Shown here: one piece after another, positions 17,560 to 26,447 of the stretch
Layout of the letters: each line of letters opens with the position of its first letter
Position numbering within the stretch: the first letter of the stretch is position 1
Source of the DNA: Solibaculum_A intestinale
Lineage (GTDB): Bacteria; Bacillota; Clostridia; Oscillospirales; Acutalibacteraceae
Length of the DNA: 64,000 bases
Assembly: GCF_040096205.1 (NCBI RefSeq)
Contig: NZ_JBBMFD010000001.1
Coordinates: forward strand, 372,001-436,000
Direction: 5' to 3'
Made by a program: the position numbers and the translations under genes
The notes under the pieces: model-generated
The model's input: the letters and a program-made list of their open reading frames with translations, nothing else
Databases searched by the model: none
What the model was told of the DNA's origin: nothing

Positions 17560-18256
17560 GGTTGTTGCGCCGGGCGATGGCCAGCAGGCGCAAGAGGCTC
17601 AAAAGGCTTGCGACCACGGCGGCCACATAGGTCATAGCAGCGGCGCGCAGCACCTTTTTGCTGCCGGTCAGTTCCTCTTCCGTGAGAAGGCCCGCCTCGT
17701 CAATGGCGCGCACGGCGTTGGAGCTTGCGTTAAACTCCACCGGCAGGGTAATGATCTGAAAAAGGACCGCGCAGCTAAACAGGATGATGCCAATGTTGAC
17801 CAGAAAGCCGTAGGAAAACAAAATCCCGATGAGCACGATATAAAAGGAAAGGGTGGAACCGATGTTGGCAATGGGATAGAGGGCGTTGCGGATTTTGATA
17901 GGCACGTAGCCTTTGGCATACTGGGCCGCATGGCCCGCCTCATGGGCGGCGATGCCCACGGCGGCAATGGTGGCGCTGTCGTACACGCCTTCAGAAAGGC
18001 GGATGACATGGCGCCTAGGATCGAAATGGTCAGTCAGGTTGCCGCCGACCCGTTCCACCGACACTCCTGAGACCCCGTAAAACTGCAGCACCCGCTGGGC
18101 GGCCTCAGCGCCGGTCATACCCCGCCGATTTCGCACAGACGAATACTTGCGGTAGGCCGAGTGCACCCCCGCCTGGGCGATGATCGAAATGACCAGCGCC
18201 GGGATCACGAAAATCAGATAGGTCGGATCAAAAGCCCACATATAAAGTCCTGGCAT
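17552..18256 (-). CDS. yugP-like: YugP-family zinc-dependent membrane metallopeptidase
   Basis: A 234-residue membrane protein of the neutral zinc metallopeptidase family PF04298 type. The HEAGH zinc motif lies at about residues 105-109 in IAAHEAGHAAQ. There is an N-terminal membrane helix (about 10-28) and three more hydrophobic segments after the active site. The final helix runs into a basic end. The substrate is not known. In B. subtilis this gene lies elsewhere; here it is inserted between fmt and rsmB, and it overlaps rsmB. It is probably a family-conserved insertion in Clostridia. Confidence 0.9.
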   Translation of the reverse strand: MPGLYMWAFDPTYLIFVIPALVISIIAQAGVHSAYRKYSSVRNRRGMTGAEAAQRVLQFYGVSGVSVERVGGNLTDHFDPRRHVIRLSEGVYDSATIAAVGIAAHEAGHAAQYAKGYVPIKIRNALYPIANIGSTLSFYIVLIGILFSYGFLVNIGIILFSCAVLFQIITLPVEFNASSNAVRAIDEAGLLTEEELTGSKKVLRAAAMTYVAAVVASLLSLLRLLAIARRNNRG

Positions 18257-18286
18257 TTGCTGTCCTCCTGTGTTACAAAGAAATGG

Positions 18287-19213
18287 TTACCCGCCGAGGA
18301 CGGTCCCCGGCTCAATCCGGTGGCCCCGCAGAAACGCGTCGGCCGCAAGGCGTTTTCCCGCGTTATATTGTATTTCCAAAAGCTCGACGGTATTCCCGTC
18401 ACCGCAGCAAATTGCAAAAGGTTCGATGGAAATCACTTCCCCCGGCTTCCCGTCGGCCGGTTTTCCAAGCCGGGAACGGTGGAGCTTGAGGGTTTTGCCG
18501 TTTAACTGGGTGACCGCCACCGGCCAGGGGGACAGACCGCGGATTTGATTGTGAACCTTATGGGCCGGCTGGGAAAAGTCCACCTGACACAGGGACTTGT
18601 CCAGCATGGAAGCATAGCAAGACTTGGAGTCGTCCTGTTTTACCGGGACAATAGTACCCGCTTCGAGCCCTTCCACCGTCTCTATCAGCAGCTTTGCGCC
18701 GAGCTGGGAGAGCCGGTCGTGCAGCTCGCCGGCGGTTTCGTTCTCCCCGATGGGGGTCGCCGCCTGCAAGAGAATATCACCGGTATCTAAGCCAGCTGCC
18801 ATCTGCATAGTGGTGACGCCCGTCTCCTTCTCACCGTCGAGCACGCTCCACTGGATGGGCGCCGCTCCCCGGTACTTGGGCAGTAAAGACGCATGGACGT
18901 TTACACACCCGAATTTGGGCAAAGATAAAATCGCCTGAGGCAGAATCTTTCCGTAAGCCACTACCACGATCAGTTCCGCATCTAAGCTTTGCAGAGTCTC
19001 GAGCGCCTGCCCGTCTTTTAAAGTGGCAGGCTGGTAAACAGGGATTCCCTTTTCCACCGCCAGCGCTTTGACCGGCGGAGGTGTGAGCACATAGCCGCGC
19101 CCTTTGGGCTTATCCGGCTGGGTAAAAACACCGCTCACCTCATGACCCGCCTGTAAAAGCGCTGCCAGAGACGGCACGGCGAACTCCGGCGTTCCCATAA
19201 ATACGATGCGCAC
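18287..19213 (-). CDS. fmt: Methionyl-tRNA formyltransferase
   Basis: Formylates initiator Met-tRNA using 10-formyl-THF. The start MRIVFMGTPEFAVPSL and the motif VNVHASLLPKYRGAAPIQW (catalytic Asn-His) are diagnostic. The C-terminal OB-like domain begins near 205 (SQPAHKVHNQIRGLSPWP). The 308-residue length is normal. The start is GTG with a strong AAGGAGG site. It follows def by 14 bases, the usual def-fmt pair in which formylation and deformylation are encoded together. Confidence 0.97.
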   Translation of the reverse strand: MRIVFMGTPEFAVPSLAALLQAGHEVSGVFTQPDKPKGRGYVLTPPPVKALAVEKGIPVYQPATLKDGQALETLQSLDAELIVVVAYGKILPQAILSLPKFGCVNVHASLLPKYRGAAPIQWSVLDGEKETGVTTMQMAAGLDTGDILLQAATPIGENETAGELHDRLSQLGAKLLIETVEGLEAGTIVPVKQDDSKSCYASMLDKSLCQVDFSQPAHKVHNQIRGLSPWPVAVTQLNGKTLKLHRSRLGKPADGKPGEVISIEPFAICCGDGNTVELLEIQYNAGKRLAADAFLRGHRIEPGTVLGG

Positions 19214-19227
19214 AGGGCTCCACCTCC

Positions 19228-19692
19228 TTATTCTTCCTCGTCCGGATCTACCATACGGATGATGTTGTCATAAAAAAGCTCCCCGTCCAGATGACCGCAT
19301 TCATGGCAGAAAGCGCAGGCTAAAATGTCCTCCCCGGAAACGGTGATGTCCTTGCCGTTGCGGTCCTTGGCCTTTACCGTCACCTTTTTCGGACGCAGGC
19401 GCACCGCCCGTTTTCCGGGGCACGACAGGCAGCCTTCCACCACCTCCTGCTCCCCTTCCCGTTCGACGATTTCAGGGTTTACAAGCTCAAGAAGCCCCTC
19501 TCCCACGTCGATGACCACCACCCGGCGCAGCACGCCCACCTGCACCGCAGCCAGGCCCACGCCGTCCTCTTTGTACATGGTTTCGGCCATGTCGTCGAGC
19601 AACACATGCAGCCGGTCGTCAAATTTGTCCACCGGGCGGGATTTCTTACGAAGAAAATGATCGGTATCGGTAATAATGCTGCGAATTGCCAT
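19228..19692 (-). CDS. def: Peptide deformylase
   Basis: Removes the formyl group from new N-terminal methionines. All three metal-site motifs are present: GVGLAAVQVG, EGCLSCPG (metal Cys) and HECGH, which follows the HExxH pattern. The last is less common than the usual HEIDH in the two middle positions. From the ATG at 19692 (MAIRSIITDTDH) it has 154 residues. The ATG six codons further up lies upstream of the GGAGG site and cannot be the main start. Confidence 0.96.
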   Translation of the reverse strand: MAIRSIITDTDHFLRKKSRPVDKFDDRLHVLLDDMAETMYKEDGVGLAAVQVGVLRRVVVIDVGEGLLELVNPEIVEREGEQEVVEGCLSCPGKRAVRLRPKKVTVKAKDRNGKDITVSGEDILACAFCHECGHLDGELFYDNIIRMVDPDEEE

Positions 19693-19794
19693 TGCGTGTC
19701 CTCCTAACATCGGGAAACCTGGTTTGCCGATGGGGCAAACCGTTCTTTTGTCCGTTCTATCCTTGTGCGCCGAAACGGCGCTGCGTTCCTTACC

Positions 19795-22257
19795 TTATAG
19801 GATGCCCTCCGGATTCATGTCCGCATACGCGGTTACCTCGGAAAATCCCCGTTTTTTTCCGAAGGACACCAAAAGCCCCATCAGAAACCGGCGGAATTCC
19901 GCCGTGTCCCGGCATTTGAGCAGCAGCCGGTACCGGTATTTCCCCGCCACCTTGCACACCACTGCCGGCGCTGGGCCGAGCACCCGAAGCGGCAGCTTCG
20001 GGTAGTCGCGCTGGGCCACCTCTTTGAGCTCGTGCAAAAACTCCCGCGCCCCCGCCTGCACCTTTTCTTCCTCCCGGCCTACAAAGCCCACCAGGCAAAG
20101 GTCGCAGAAAGGCGGGTAAAGCATGGTTTTGCGGGAGGCGATCTCGCTTTTGTAAAAGGCGTCGTAGTCCTGCCGGGCGGCTAGGGCGATCACCGGATGG
20201 TCCGGCGTATAGGTCTGGATGACCGCGCGGCCCGCGTGTTTTCCCCGGCCCGAACGGCCCACCACCTGGGTAAAGAGAGCAAAAGCCCGCTCGTAGCTGC
20301 GGTAGTCGTCGGAAAAGAGAGATTGGTCGGCGGAGACAATCCCCACCAGGGTCACATTCTCAAAATCAAGGCCCTTGGCCACCATCTGGGTGCCGATCAT
20401 AATGTCGTACTCGCCCTTGGCAAAGGAACCAAGCTTTCGTTCGTGGGAGTCCCGGGTCATGGTGGTGTCAGTGTCCAGCCGCAGGATACGCGCACCGGGC
20501 AGCCGGTCAATGAGCTCCTGCTCCACCCGCTGGGTGCCGAATCCGGAATAACGCACCTGGTCCTCCCCGCAGTGGCTGCACTTAGTGGTAAAGGGCTGCA
20601 TATGGCCGCAATAGTGGCACATCATCTGTCCGTTCGCCGTGTGATAGGTCATGGAAATGCTGCAATTGGGGCAGGTGACCACCTCACCGCAGCTGCGGCA
20701 GGAGGCAAAGGTGTTATACCCCCGGCGGTTTAACAGCAGGATGGACTGCCGCCCCGCCTGTAGGTTTTCCTGAAGCTCCTCCACCAGCGGACCGCTCAAC
20801 GCATTGCCGGTGCCTGGCGGCTCCAGGCGCATATCAATCACCGAGACGGCGGGGAGGTTTGCATCCCCGTACCGGGTTTCCAGCCGGTTGAGGGTATAGC
20901 GGCCGCGGCTCGCCTGATAAAAGCTTTCCAGAGATGGAGTGGCGGAAGACAGCAGCAGCAGCGCCTTGTGCCATTTCACGCGAAACTTCGCCACGTCCCT
21001 TGCGTGAAACCGCGGGGAGGACTCGGATTTGTAGGTGTGCTCCTGCTCCTCGTCCAGAATGATAAGCCCTAAGTCCTCACATGGGGCGAACACCGCCGAA
21101 CGGGTCCCCACGATGACCTTGGCCTGGCCGTTTTTGATGCGCTTCCATTCGTCGAGCCGTTCACCTAAGGACAAACCGCTGTGAATCACCGCCACCTGCC
21201 CGCCGTACCGGCGGTAAAAGAGGCTCAAGGTCTGGGGTGTCAAAGAGATTTCCGGAACCATAACAAGCACCGCACGGCCCAGTTTGAGCACCTCGTCGGC
21301 CAAGCGCATAAACACCTGGGTTTTCCCCGATCCGGTTACCCCGTAAAGAAGGGAGACGCCGCCTCCCGCCTGGTACTGGGTCAGCAGCTGTTCAAAGGCC
21401 TTCTGCTGCTCGTCGGTCAGGCGGATAGACCCGGCGTCCTGGGCGGGGCGTTCCTTGACCGGGGCGCGGTAGGTTTCGTTTGCATAAAACTCCAGCACGC
21501 CCTTGCGCACTAGAGTATTCACCACCGAAACCCCGCAGGCGGCAAAGTAACAGACCTCCTTGACCGAGGCGCCGCCCGCCTGCGAAAGAAGGGTGACTAC
21601 CTCCCGCTGTTTGGGCGTGAGCTTTCCTTCCAAAAGCGCCTGGGTTTCCTCGTCGGAAAGCGCCAGGCGCACCATTTTGACCGTCGCGTCCCCGATCCGG
21701 CGCACCGAATCGTCGCTGCGGGTCAAAAACCCTTTCTTTACTAACTGCTCGGGCAGGTCGCTTTCCGGGGAAAGGCCCATGATTTCCAAAAGCCGCTCCC
21801 GTTCCACATGGGCGCCGCTGTCCGCCAGGTGCTGGACGATACGGCGTTCCTCCGGGGCAAGCGTCTCCATCCGTTCCGGCGCCACGTCCGGCGCGATGGC
21901 GTAGCTCGCCACCAAACGCAGGCTCATTCCCGCCGGCAGCATGGCCTTGAGCGCGTCGAACTGAGGACAATAGGTCTTTTCCCTAAGCCACTTTCCCAGA
22001 GAAAGAAGCTCATTTGAAAGAAGCGGCGCCTTGTCAAGCACCGCTGCAATCGGTTTGATGGATTCCAATGCCGTTTCCTGCCGAACCGACAGCACGATTC
22101 CCTGCCGTTTGCGGTTGCCGCGCCCAAAGGGAACCAGCACCCGACAGCCCGGCAGGGCCGTTTCTTGCATGGACGGGGGAACCAGATAGTCATACCCCTT
22201 GTCAAAATAAATGGCCGTCTGCTCCACCGCGACCTGGGCTATCATCACCGCAGGCAT
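19795..22257 (-). CDS. priA: Primosomal protein N' (PriA), replication-restart helicase
   Basis: A 3'-5' helicase that reloads the replisome at stalled forks. A DNA-binding N-terminal domain (about 1-110) and a winged-helix segment are followed by the helicase core with Walker A GVTGSGKT (about 305-312) and the DEEQ box. Paired Cys motifs, spread over about 45 residues near 545, bind zinc (CRSCG, CPNC, CHYCG, CSHCG). The length of about 820 residues is normal. The ATG at 22257 has GGAGG 7 bases before it; a start two codons up is less likely. In B. subtilis coaBC precedes priA; no coaBC is present here, only a 15-base gap after rpoZ. Confidence 0.97.
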   Translation of the reverse strand: MPAVMIAQVAVEQTAIYFDKGYDYLVPPSMQETALPGCRVLVPFGRGNRKRQGIVLSVRQETALESIKPIAAVLDKAPLLSNELLSLGKWLREKTYCPQFDALKAMLPAGMSLRLVASYAIAPDVAPERMETLAPEERRIVQHLADSGAHVERERLLEIMGLSPESDLPEQLVKKGFLTRSDDSVRRIGDATVKMVRLALSDEETQALLEGKLTPKQREVVTLLSQAGGASVKEVCYFAACGVSVVNTLVRKGVLEFYANETYRAPVKERPAQDAGSIRLTDEQQKAFEQLLTQYQAGGGVSLLYGVTGSGKTQVFMRLADEVLKLGRAVLVMVPEISLTPQTLSLFYRRYGGQVAVIHSGLSLGERLDEWKRIKNGQAKVIVGTRSAVFAPCEDLGLIILDEEQEHTYKSESSPRFHARDVAKFRVKWHKALLLLSSATPSLESFYQASRGRYTLNRLETRYGDANLPAVSVIDMRLEPPGTGNALSGPLVEELQENLQAGRQSILLLNRRGYNTFASCRSCGEVVTCPNCSISMTYHTANGQMMCHYCGHMQPFTTKCSHCGEDQVRYSGFGTQRVEQELIDRLPGARILRLDTDTTMTRDSHERKLGSFAKGEYDIMIGTQMVAKGLDFENVTLVGIVSADQSLFSDDYRSYERAFALFTQVVGRSGRGKHAGRAVIQTYTPDHPVIALAARQDYDAFYKSEIASRKTMLYPPFCDLCLVGFVGREEEKVQAGAREFLHELKEVAQRDYPKLPLRVLGPAPAVVCKVAGKYRYRLLLKCRDTAEFRRFLMGLLVSFGKKRGFSEVTAYADMNPEGIL

Positions 22258-22272
22258 ATTCATACCTCCGCC

Positions 22273-22491
22273 TTATTGGAGCGTTTCGTCTTGAGAGTCT
22301 TTCTTCTCTTTGATGACGTATTCCCCGTGGGAGAATTCATCCACCGCAATGCTGACCGGCTTTTCGGTAAGAACGGTGCCGGCCGCCTCCGCCTCGTCGA
22401 CGATTTCGCGGGCCCGTTTGGCTACCGCGATGACAAAGGAGTAACGGCTGCGGTTGTCGGAAAAAATATCATTGGGAGATGGTTTGAGCAT
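22273..22491 (-). CDS. rpoZ: RNA polymerase omega subunit
   Basis: A small subunit (72 residues) that aids assembly of RNA polymerase. The segment SRYSFVIAVAKRAREI, which matches the family core, and the later KPVSIAVDEF support it. An AGAGGTG site lies 8 bases before the ATG. The gene starts inside the 3' end of gmk (23-base overlap), as is usual for the gmk-rpoZ pair. Confidence 0.94.
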   Translation of the reverse strand: MLKPSPNDIFSDNRSRYSFVIAVAKRAREIVDEAEAAGTVLTEKPVSIAVDEFSHGEYVIKEKKDSQDETLQ

Positions 22492-23095
22492 CGTTAAGCA
22501 CCTCTTCTATTATAGTACGCATGGCTTCCGTCTTAGCGTGTTCCGCCTTGAGAATGGCTTCAATCTGGTCGACCGCGTCTTCCAGCGCGTCGTTTACCAC
22601 AATATACTGGTATTCCCCGGCGCAGCGGATTTCCTCTTTCCCGGTTTTCAGCCGCTGCCGGATCTTTTCCTCGCTTTCCGTTCCCCGTTCGTGCAAACGG
22701 CGGGAAAGCTCTCCAAAGGACGGAGGCATAATGAAGATGCCAACCGCGTCGGGCGCCTTTTCCTTCACCTGGCGGTAACCCTGGATATCAATCTCCAAAA
22801 TCACGTCCATCCCCTCTTCCCGCCACTCCTTCACCGGTGCGGCAGGCGTGCCGTAACAGTCCCCGTTTCCGCAGCGGGCGTATTCCATGGCGCCCCCCTG
22901 CTCCACCGTCCGGTCGAACTGTTCCTTCGTAACAAAGTGGTAGGAAACTCCGTCCACCTCCCCTTCCCGGGGTACTCGGGTGGTCATGGACACCGATAGC
23001 CGAAGCTTCGGATCCCGTTCCAAAAGCCGCTTGACTACCGTTCCCTTCCCGCATCCGGATGGGCCGGACAGCACCAAGAGACATCCTTCATTCAT
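22469..23095 (-). CDS. gmk: Guanylate kinase
   Basis: Phosphorylates GMP to GDP. The P-loop SGPSGCGKGT is at residues 9-18, with TTRVPREGEVDGVSYHF (GMP-binding) following. From the ATG at 23095 (MNEGCLLVLSGPSG) the protein has 208 residues, the usual size. That ATG overlaps the remA stop region by 8 bases; starts further upstream would add a run of Arg/Thr not seen in the family. Confidence 0.97.
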   Translation of the reverse strand: MNEGCLLVLSGPSGCGKGTVVKRLLERDPKLRLSVSMTTRVPREGEVDGVSYHFVTKEQFDRTVEQGGAMEYARCGNGDCYGTPAAPVKEWREEGMDVILEIDIQGYRQVKEKAPDAVGIFIMPPSFGELSRRLHERGTESEEKIRQRLKTGKEEIRCAGEYQYIVVNDALEDAVDQIEAILKAEHAKTEAMRTIIEEVLNDAQTISQ

Positions 23096-23360
23096 TGTCC
23101 TCGATCTCCTCATCGTCGTCCTCGTCATGGTCGTTCACGCGGTTTGCCACCGTTTCCGGCTGCACGGCGGAAAGAATCACATGATCGCTGTCGGTGACGA
23201 TTACCGCACGGGTACGCCGGCCATAGGTGGCGTCAATGAGAGTGCCCCGGTCCCGCGCGTCCTGAATGATGCGCTTAATGGGAGCAGATTCTGGACTGAC
23301 AATCGCCACCAGACGGTTGGCCGATACCATATTGCCAAAGCCAATGTTAATCAATTTCAT
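23088..23360 (-). CDS. remA: RemA/DUF370 family regulatory protein
   Basis: RemA is a small DNA-binding protein that in Bacillus activates matrix and osmoprotection genes; in Clostridia its targets are largely unknown. The 90-residue protein matches strongly over MKLINIGFGNMVSANRLVA and the later GRRTRAVIV and DSDHVILSA. It ends in an acidic tail of about 12 Asp/Glu residues. It lies between yicC and gmk, the conserved position for remA. Confidence 0.95.
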   Translation of the reverse strand: MKLINIGFGNMVSANRLVAIVSPESAPIKRIIQDARDRGTLIDATYGRRTRAVIVTDSDHVILSAVQPETVANRVNDHDEDDDEEIEDNE

Positions 23361-23430
23361 CGCTTACCGCTTTCCTTTTGCACAGCCGCGGATGTTCTTT
23401 CCCGTTCGCATGGGAACCTGCGGCTGGAGC

Positions 23431-24309
23431 CTATTCAATGTTCTGAATCTGTTCGCGGATTTTCTCGATCTCCGCCTTGATGTCCACCACCACCCGGGCG
23501 ATTTCCACGTCCTGGGCCTTTGAACCGATGGTATTGGCTTCCCGGTTGATTTCCTGCACCAGAAAGTCGATCTTGCGGCCCACCGCTTCGCCGCTTTCGA
23601 GCATGCTGTGAAGCTGCTCGATGTGGCTGCGCAGACGGACGGTTTCTTCCGCTACCGCCGTTTTGTCCGCAAAAATAGCCGCCTCGGTCAACAGCCGCTG
23701 TTCATCCACCGTGCGGTCCTCCAGAAGCTCGCGGATGCGCTTTTCCAGCTTCTGCTCATAGGCGCGCACCGTTTGAGGAGAATGCTCCTCCACAAACGCC
23801 ACCTTCTCTAAGATGGTTTGCGCCCGGGACTCCACGTCCTCCTTCATCCGCCGTCCTTCCCGTTCCCGCATGGCGATAAACTCGTCTCCCGCCTGCTGGG
23901 CCACCGACCGGACCGCCGCCCAAATCTGCTCCTCGTCCTCAGGAGCCTTATGCACGGTGAGCACGTCGGGATACCGGGAAATAAGAGACGCGGACACGTC
24001 GTTTCGCAGCTCGTACCGGTCGGCAAGCTCATTCAACGCCGCCAGGTAACCAGCCGCCAACGAATGGTTGACCACCACCTGGCAGGCGGTGGAATCCAGC
24101 GTTTCAATAGAAACATAGACATCCACTTTACCCCTGGCGATGCGGGTCTGGAAGTAAGCCTTGAGCTTTTCCTCCAGAAACCCATAAATGCGCGGAACCC
24201 GCGCGGAAAACTCATAATACCGGTGGTTGACCGACTTGATCTCCACCGTGATATCATGACCGTCGATGACCGCCTGCGCGCGGCCGTACCCTGTCATACT
24301 TCGGATCAT
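23431..24309 (-). CDS. yicC: YicC-family endoribonuclease
   Basis: A YicC/YloC protein of 292 residues. The family start MIRSMTGYGRAQ is at the ATG at 24309, and the conserved C-terminal part contains GRKIDFLVQEINREANTIGSK, the most conserved stretch of the family. It cleaves RNA in the members studied (E. coli YicC, B. subtilis YloC). It is the first gene of the long operon ending in spoVM. The ribosome-binding site is weak (AGTGGTG), and the leader holds a hairpin at 24357-24382. Confidence 0.94.
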   Translation of the reverse strand: MIRSMTGYGRAQAVIDGHDITVEIKSVNHRYYEFSARVPRIYGFLEEKLKAYFQTRIARGKVDVYVSIETLDSTACQVVVNHSLAAGYLAALNELADRYELRNDVSASLISRYPDVLTVHKAPEDEEQIWAAVRSVAQQAGDEFIAMREREGRRMKEDVESRAQTILEKVAFVEEHSPQTVRAYEQKLEKRIRELLEDRTVDEQRLLTEAAIFADKTAVAEETVRLRSHIEQLHSMLESGEAVGRKIDFLVQEINREANTIGSKAQDVEIARVVVDIKAEIEKIREQIQNIE

Positions 24310-24356
24310 GCATTTCACCACTTTAGTTCAATTCGCCTGTTTCTACAGAAAAGTTC

Positions 24357-24389
24357 CCTGCTTCTTTGGACGCAAAGCAGGGTTTCCTA
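24357..24389 (-). promoter_or_regulatory. Leader hairpin of the yicC operon
   Basis: Just after the predicted transcription start (about 24389), the RNA can form an 8-base-pair stem (CCCTGCTT with AAGCAGGG), followed by ACTTTTCT. It could be an attenuator or a stability hairpin. The function is not determined. Confidence 0.4.
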
Positions 24390-24395
24390 TCGTTT

Positions 24396-24424
24396 ATTTT
24401 ACCGTTTTTCGCCTACCCTGTCAA
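24396..24424 (-). promoter_or_regulatory. Sigma-A promoter of the yicC-spoVM operon
   Basis: On minus, a perfect TTGACA (24419-24424), 17 bases, then TAAAAT (24396-24401). Confidence 0.8.
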
Positions 24425-24507
24425 CCGAATCTGCGAATTTTGCCGTTCTCCAGGCGGGTGAGCTTATCTTCGGAATTTATACAGGCTGCCTTTTGCGAAA
24501 AGCCGAA

Positions 24508-24533
24508 AGGCCCCCGGATACCTCCGGGGGCCT
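24508..24533 (-). terminator. Terminator of the carboxyltransferase operon
   Basis: A 10-base-pair GC-only-type stem (24508-24517 with 24524-24533) lies 16 bases after the oadA-like stop. The T-run is weak on minus but strong on plus. Confidence 0.65.
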
Positions 24534-24548
24534 CGTTTTTCACTGCGA

Positions 24549-25943
24549 TCAAACGGGATGGACCTTATTCTCCATATCCACATTCTTGTCGATGTGGTAC
24601 TTTTCATTGCGCCGCTGCTCAAAGAACTTGACTGCCACCTGGCCGAACTGGGCATAGGACAGGACATCCTCCTCCTGCTCCACCCATTCGCTGCACTCGG
24701 CGCGCAGCTTGTCGAGCTCCGGCTCGAGCAGGTCGGCCGGACGGCAGGTGATCGGCTCTTCGTCGCCGATAATCTTCTTGCGGAACTGGGGATCAATCGG
24801 CACCGGGGTCGCGCCGTACTCGCCGCGCACGATGCCTTTGAATTCCTTCGTGACCATTTTATACCGCTCGCCGGTGATGACGTTGTAAACCGCCTGGGTG
24901 CCCACGATCTGGGAAGACGGAGTGACCAGCGGCGGATAGCCCGCGTCCGCGCGTACACGCGGCACTTCCTTGAGCACTTCCTCCAGCTTGTCCTCCTTGC
25001 CCGCCTGTTTGAGCTGGGAAACCAGGTTGGATAGCATGCCGCCGGGCACCTGATAAAGGAGAGCGTTTGCGTCCACGCCCAGCACCTTAGTATTCATAAG
25101 ACCGCTCTTAAGGTACTTCTGGCGGAGGGTATCGAAATAAGCACGAATGCCGTCGAGCTTAACAAGATCAAGGCCGGTATCGTAAGGCGTGCCCTTGAGG
25201 GCCGCCACCATGGACTCGGTGGCCGGATGGGAGGTACCCATGGCCAGCGGGGACATGGCGGTGTCGATTACGTCCACGCCCGCCTCGATGCCCTTTAAGA
25301 GAACCATGGAGGCAAGGCCGGCGGTATAGTGGGAATGAAGCTGGATCGGGATCTTCACCGATTCCTTGAGCGCCTTGACCAGATCATAGGTGGCATAGGG
25401 CGTCAGAAGGCCGGCCATGTCCTTGATGCAGATGGAGTCCGCACCCCGCTCCTCCAGCTCCTTGGCGTATTTGACATAGTATTCGGTACTGAAAACCGGG
25501 CCGGTGGTGTAGGAAATGGCGGCTTGCAAATGAGCGCCTTCCTTCTTGGTGGCCTTGATGGCGGTTTCCAGGTTGCGCACATCGTTGAGCGCGTCGAAGA
25601 TGCGAAGGATGTCGATGCCGTTTGCCACCGACTTCTGCACGAAATATTCCACCACGTCGTCCGCATAGTGGCGGTAACCGAGCATGTTCTGCCCGCGGAA
25701 GAGCATCTGCAGTTTGGTGTTGGGCGCCTTCTTGCGGATGATGCGAAGGCGTTCCCAAGGATCTTCGTTGAGAAAACGCAGGCATGCGTCAAAGGTGGCG
25801 CCGCCCCAGCATTCCAGCGAATGAAAGCCCACTGCGTCAAGCTGTTCGAGAACCGGAAGCATTTCTTCCGTCGTCATGCGGGTCGCGATCAGGGACTGAT
25901 GCGCGTCGCGCAGGACGGTTTCTGTAATTCCAACCTTAGCCAA
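24549..25943 (-). CDS. oadA-like: Oxaloacetate/pyruvate carboxyltransferase subunit (OadA/PycB/transcarboxylase 5S type)
   Basis: A TIM-barrel enzyme that moves CO2 between oxaloacetate or pyruvate and biotin. Motifs are TETVLRDAHQSL near the start, LECWGGATFD, then SICIKDMAGLLTPY with the catalytic metal region, and a C-terminal conserved carboxylase domain (from about 300). The 464-residue length lacks an attached biotin domain; that is a separate gene next door. The start is a TTG at 25943 behind AAGAGGTG. It is the last gene of a three-gene set with the biotin carrier and a CoA carboxyltransferase; no membrane decarboxylase subunit is seen. Several family names are possible. Confidence 0.9.
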   Translation of the reverse strand: MAKVGITETVLRDAHQSLIATRMTTEEMLPVLEQLDAVGFHSLECWGGATFDACLRFLNEDPWERLRIIRKKAPNTKLQMLFRGQNMLGYRHYADDVVEYFVQKSVANGIDILRIFDALNDVRNLETAIKATKKEGAHLQAAISYTTGPVFSTEYYVKYAKELEERGADSICIKDMAGLLTPYATYDLVKALKESVKIPIQLHSHYTAGLASMVLLKGIEAGVDVIDTAMSPLAMGTSHPATESMVAALKGTPYDTGLDLVKLDGIRAYFDTLRQKYLKSGLMNTKVLGVDANALLYQVPGGMLSNLVSQLKQAGKEDKLEEVLKEVPRVRADAGYPPLVTPSSQIVGTQAVYNVITGERYKMVTKEFKGIVRGEYGATPVPIDPQFRKKIIGDEEPITCRPADLLEPELDKLRAECSEWVEQEEDVLSYAQFGQVAVKFFEQRRNEKYHIDKNVDMENKVHPV

Positions 25944-25967
25944 GTTGTTGCACCTCTTTCCCGAATG

Positions 25968-26336
25968 TTACTGGAGCGCGATCATGGGCTTGCCGGAGTC
26001 GACGCTTTCGCCCTTATTGACCATGACCGACGCCACGACGCCGTCGCGGGGAGCCATAATCTCATTTTCCATCTTCATCGCTTCCAGTACCAGCAGCACA
26101 TCGCCGCTCTTGACCGAGTCGCCCGCCTTGACGTTGACGCTCAGAATGGTGCCGGGCATGGGGGCGGCGATGGTCTCGCTGCCGGAAGGCGCCGCTGCGG
26201 GAGCAGCCGGAGCTGCCGCCGGAGCCGCAGGAGCGGCGGGAGCAGGAGCAGCCGGGGCAGGAGCCGCATTGGCACCCAGTTCTTCCACCTGTACGTCGTA
26301 CGCTTTTCCGTTGACCGTGACTCTCAAATTCTTCAT
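25968..26336 (-). CDS. Biotin carboxyl carrier protein (BCCP/1.3S type)
   Basis: A 122-residue carrier. The N-terminal segment (about 1-25) is followed by an Ala/Pro-rich flexible linker (about 26-48) and a biotinyl domain whose EAMKMENEI holds the biotinylated Lys at about residue 88. It moves carboxyl groups between the two active subunits encoded on either side. It lies 24 bases before the oadA-like gene. The ATG has a GGAAAGGTGG site. Confidence 0.95.
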   Translation of the reverse strand: MKNLRVTVNGKAYDVQVEELGANAAPAPAAPAPAAPAAPAAAPAAPAAAPSGSETIAAPMPGTILSVNVKAGDSVKSGDVLLVLEAMKMENEIMAPRDGVVASVMVNKGESVDSGKPMIALQ

Positions 26337-26447
26337 GATAAACCACCTTTCCTCCAGCGGCTTTCCTTTTTGTTCTCATTTTAGCCCCACCCGCATTTGC
26401 CGCTGGGAAATGACGGTGGCTTTTTCACCCGGGAACCCGGATGTTTG

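Noticed and set aside
19721..19741. Hairpin between priA and def
   Set aside because: An 8-base-pair stem without a T-run on the coding strand; too weak to call a terminator, and both genes belong to one operon.
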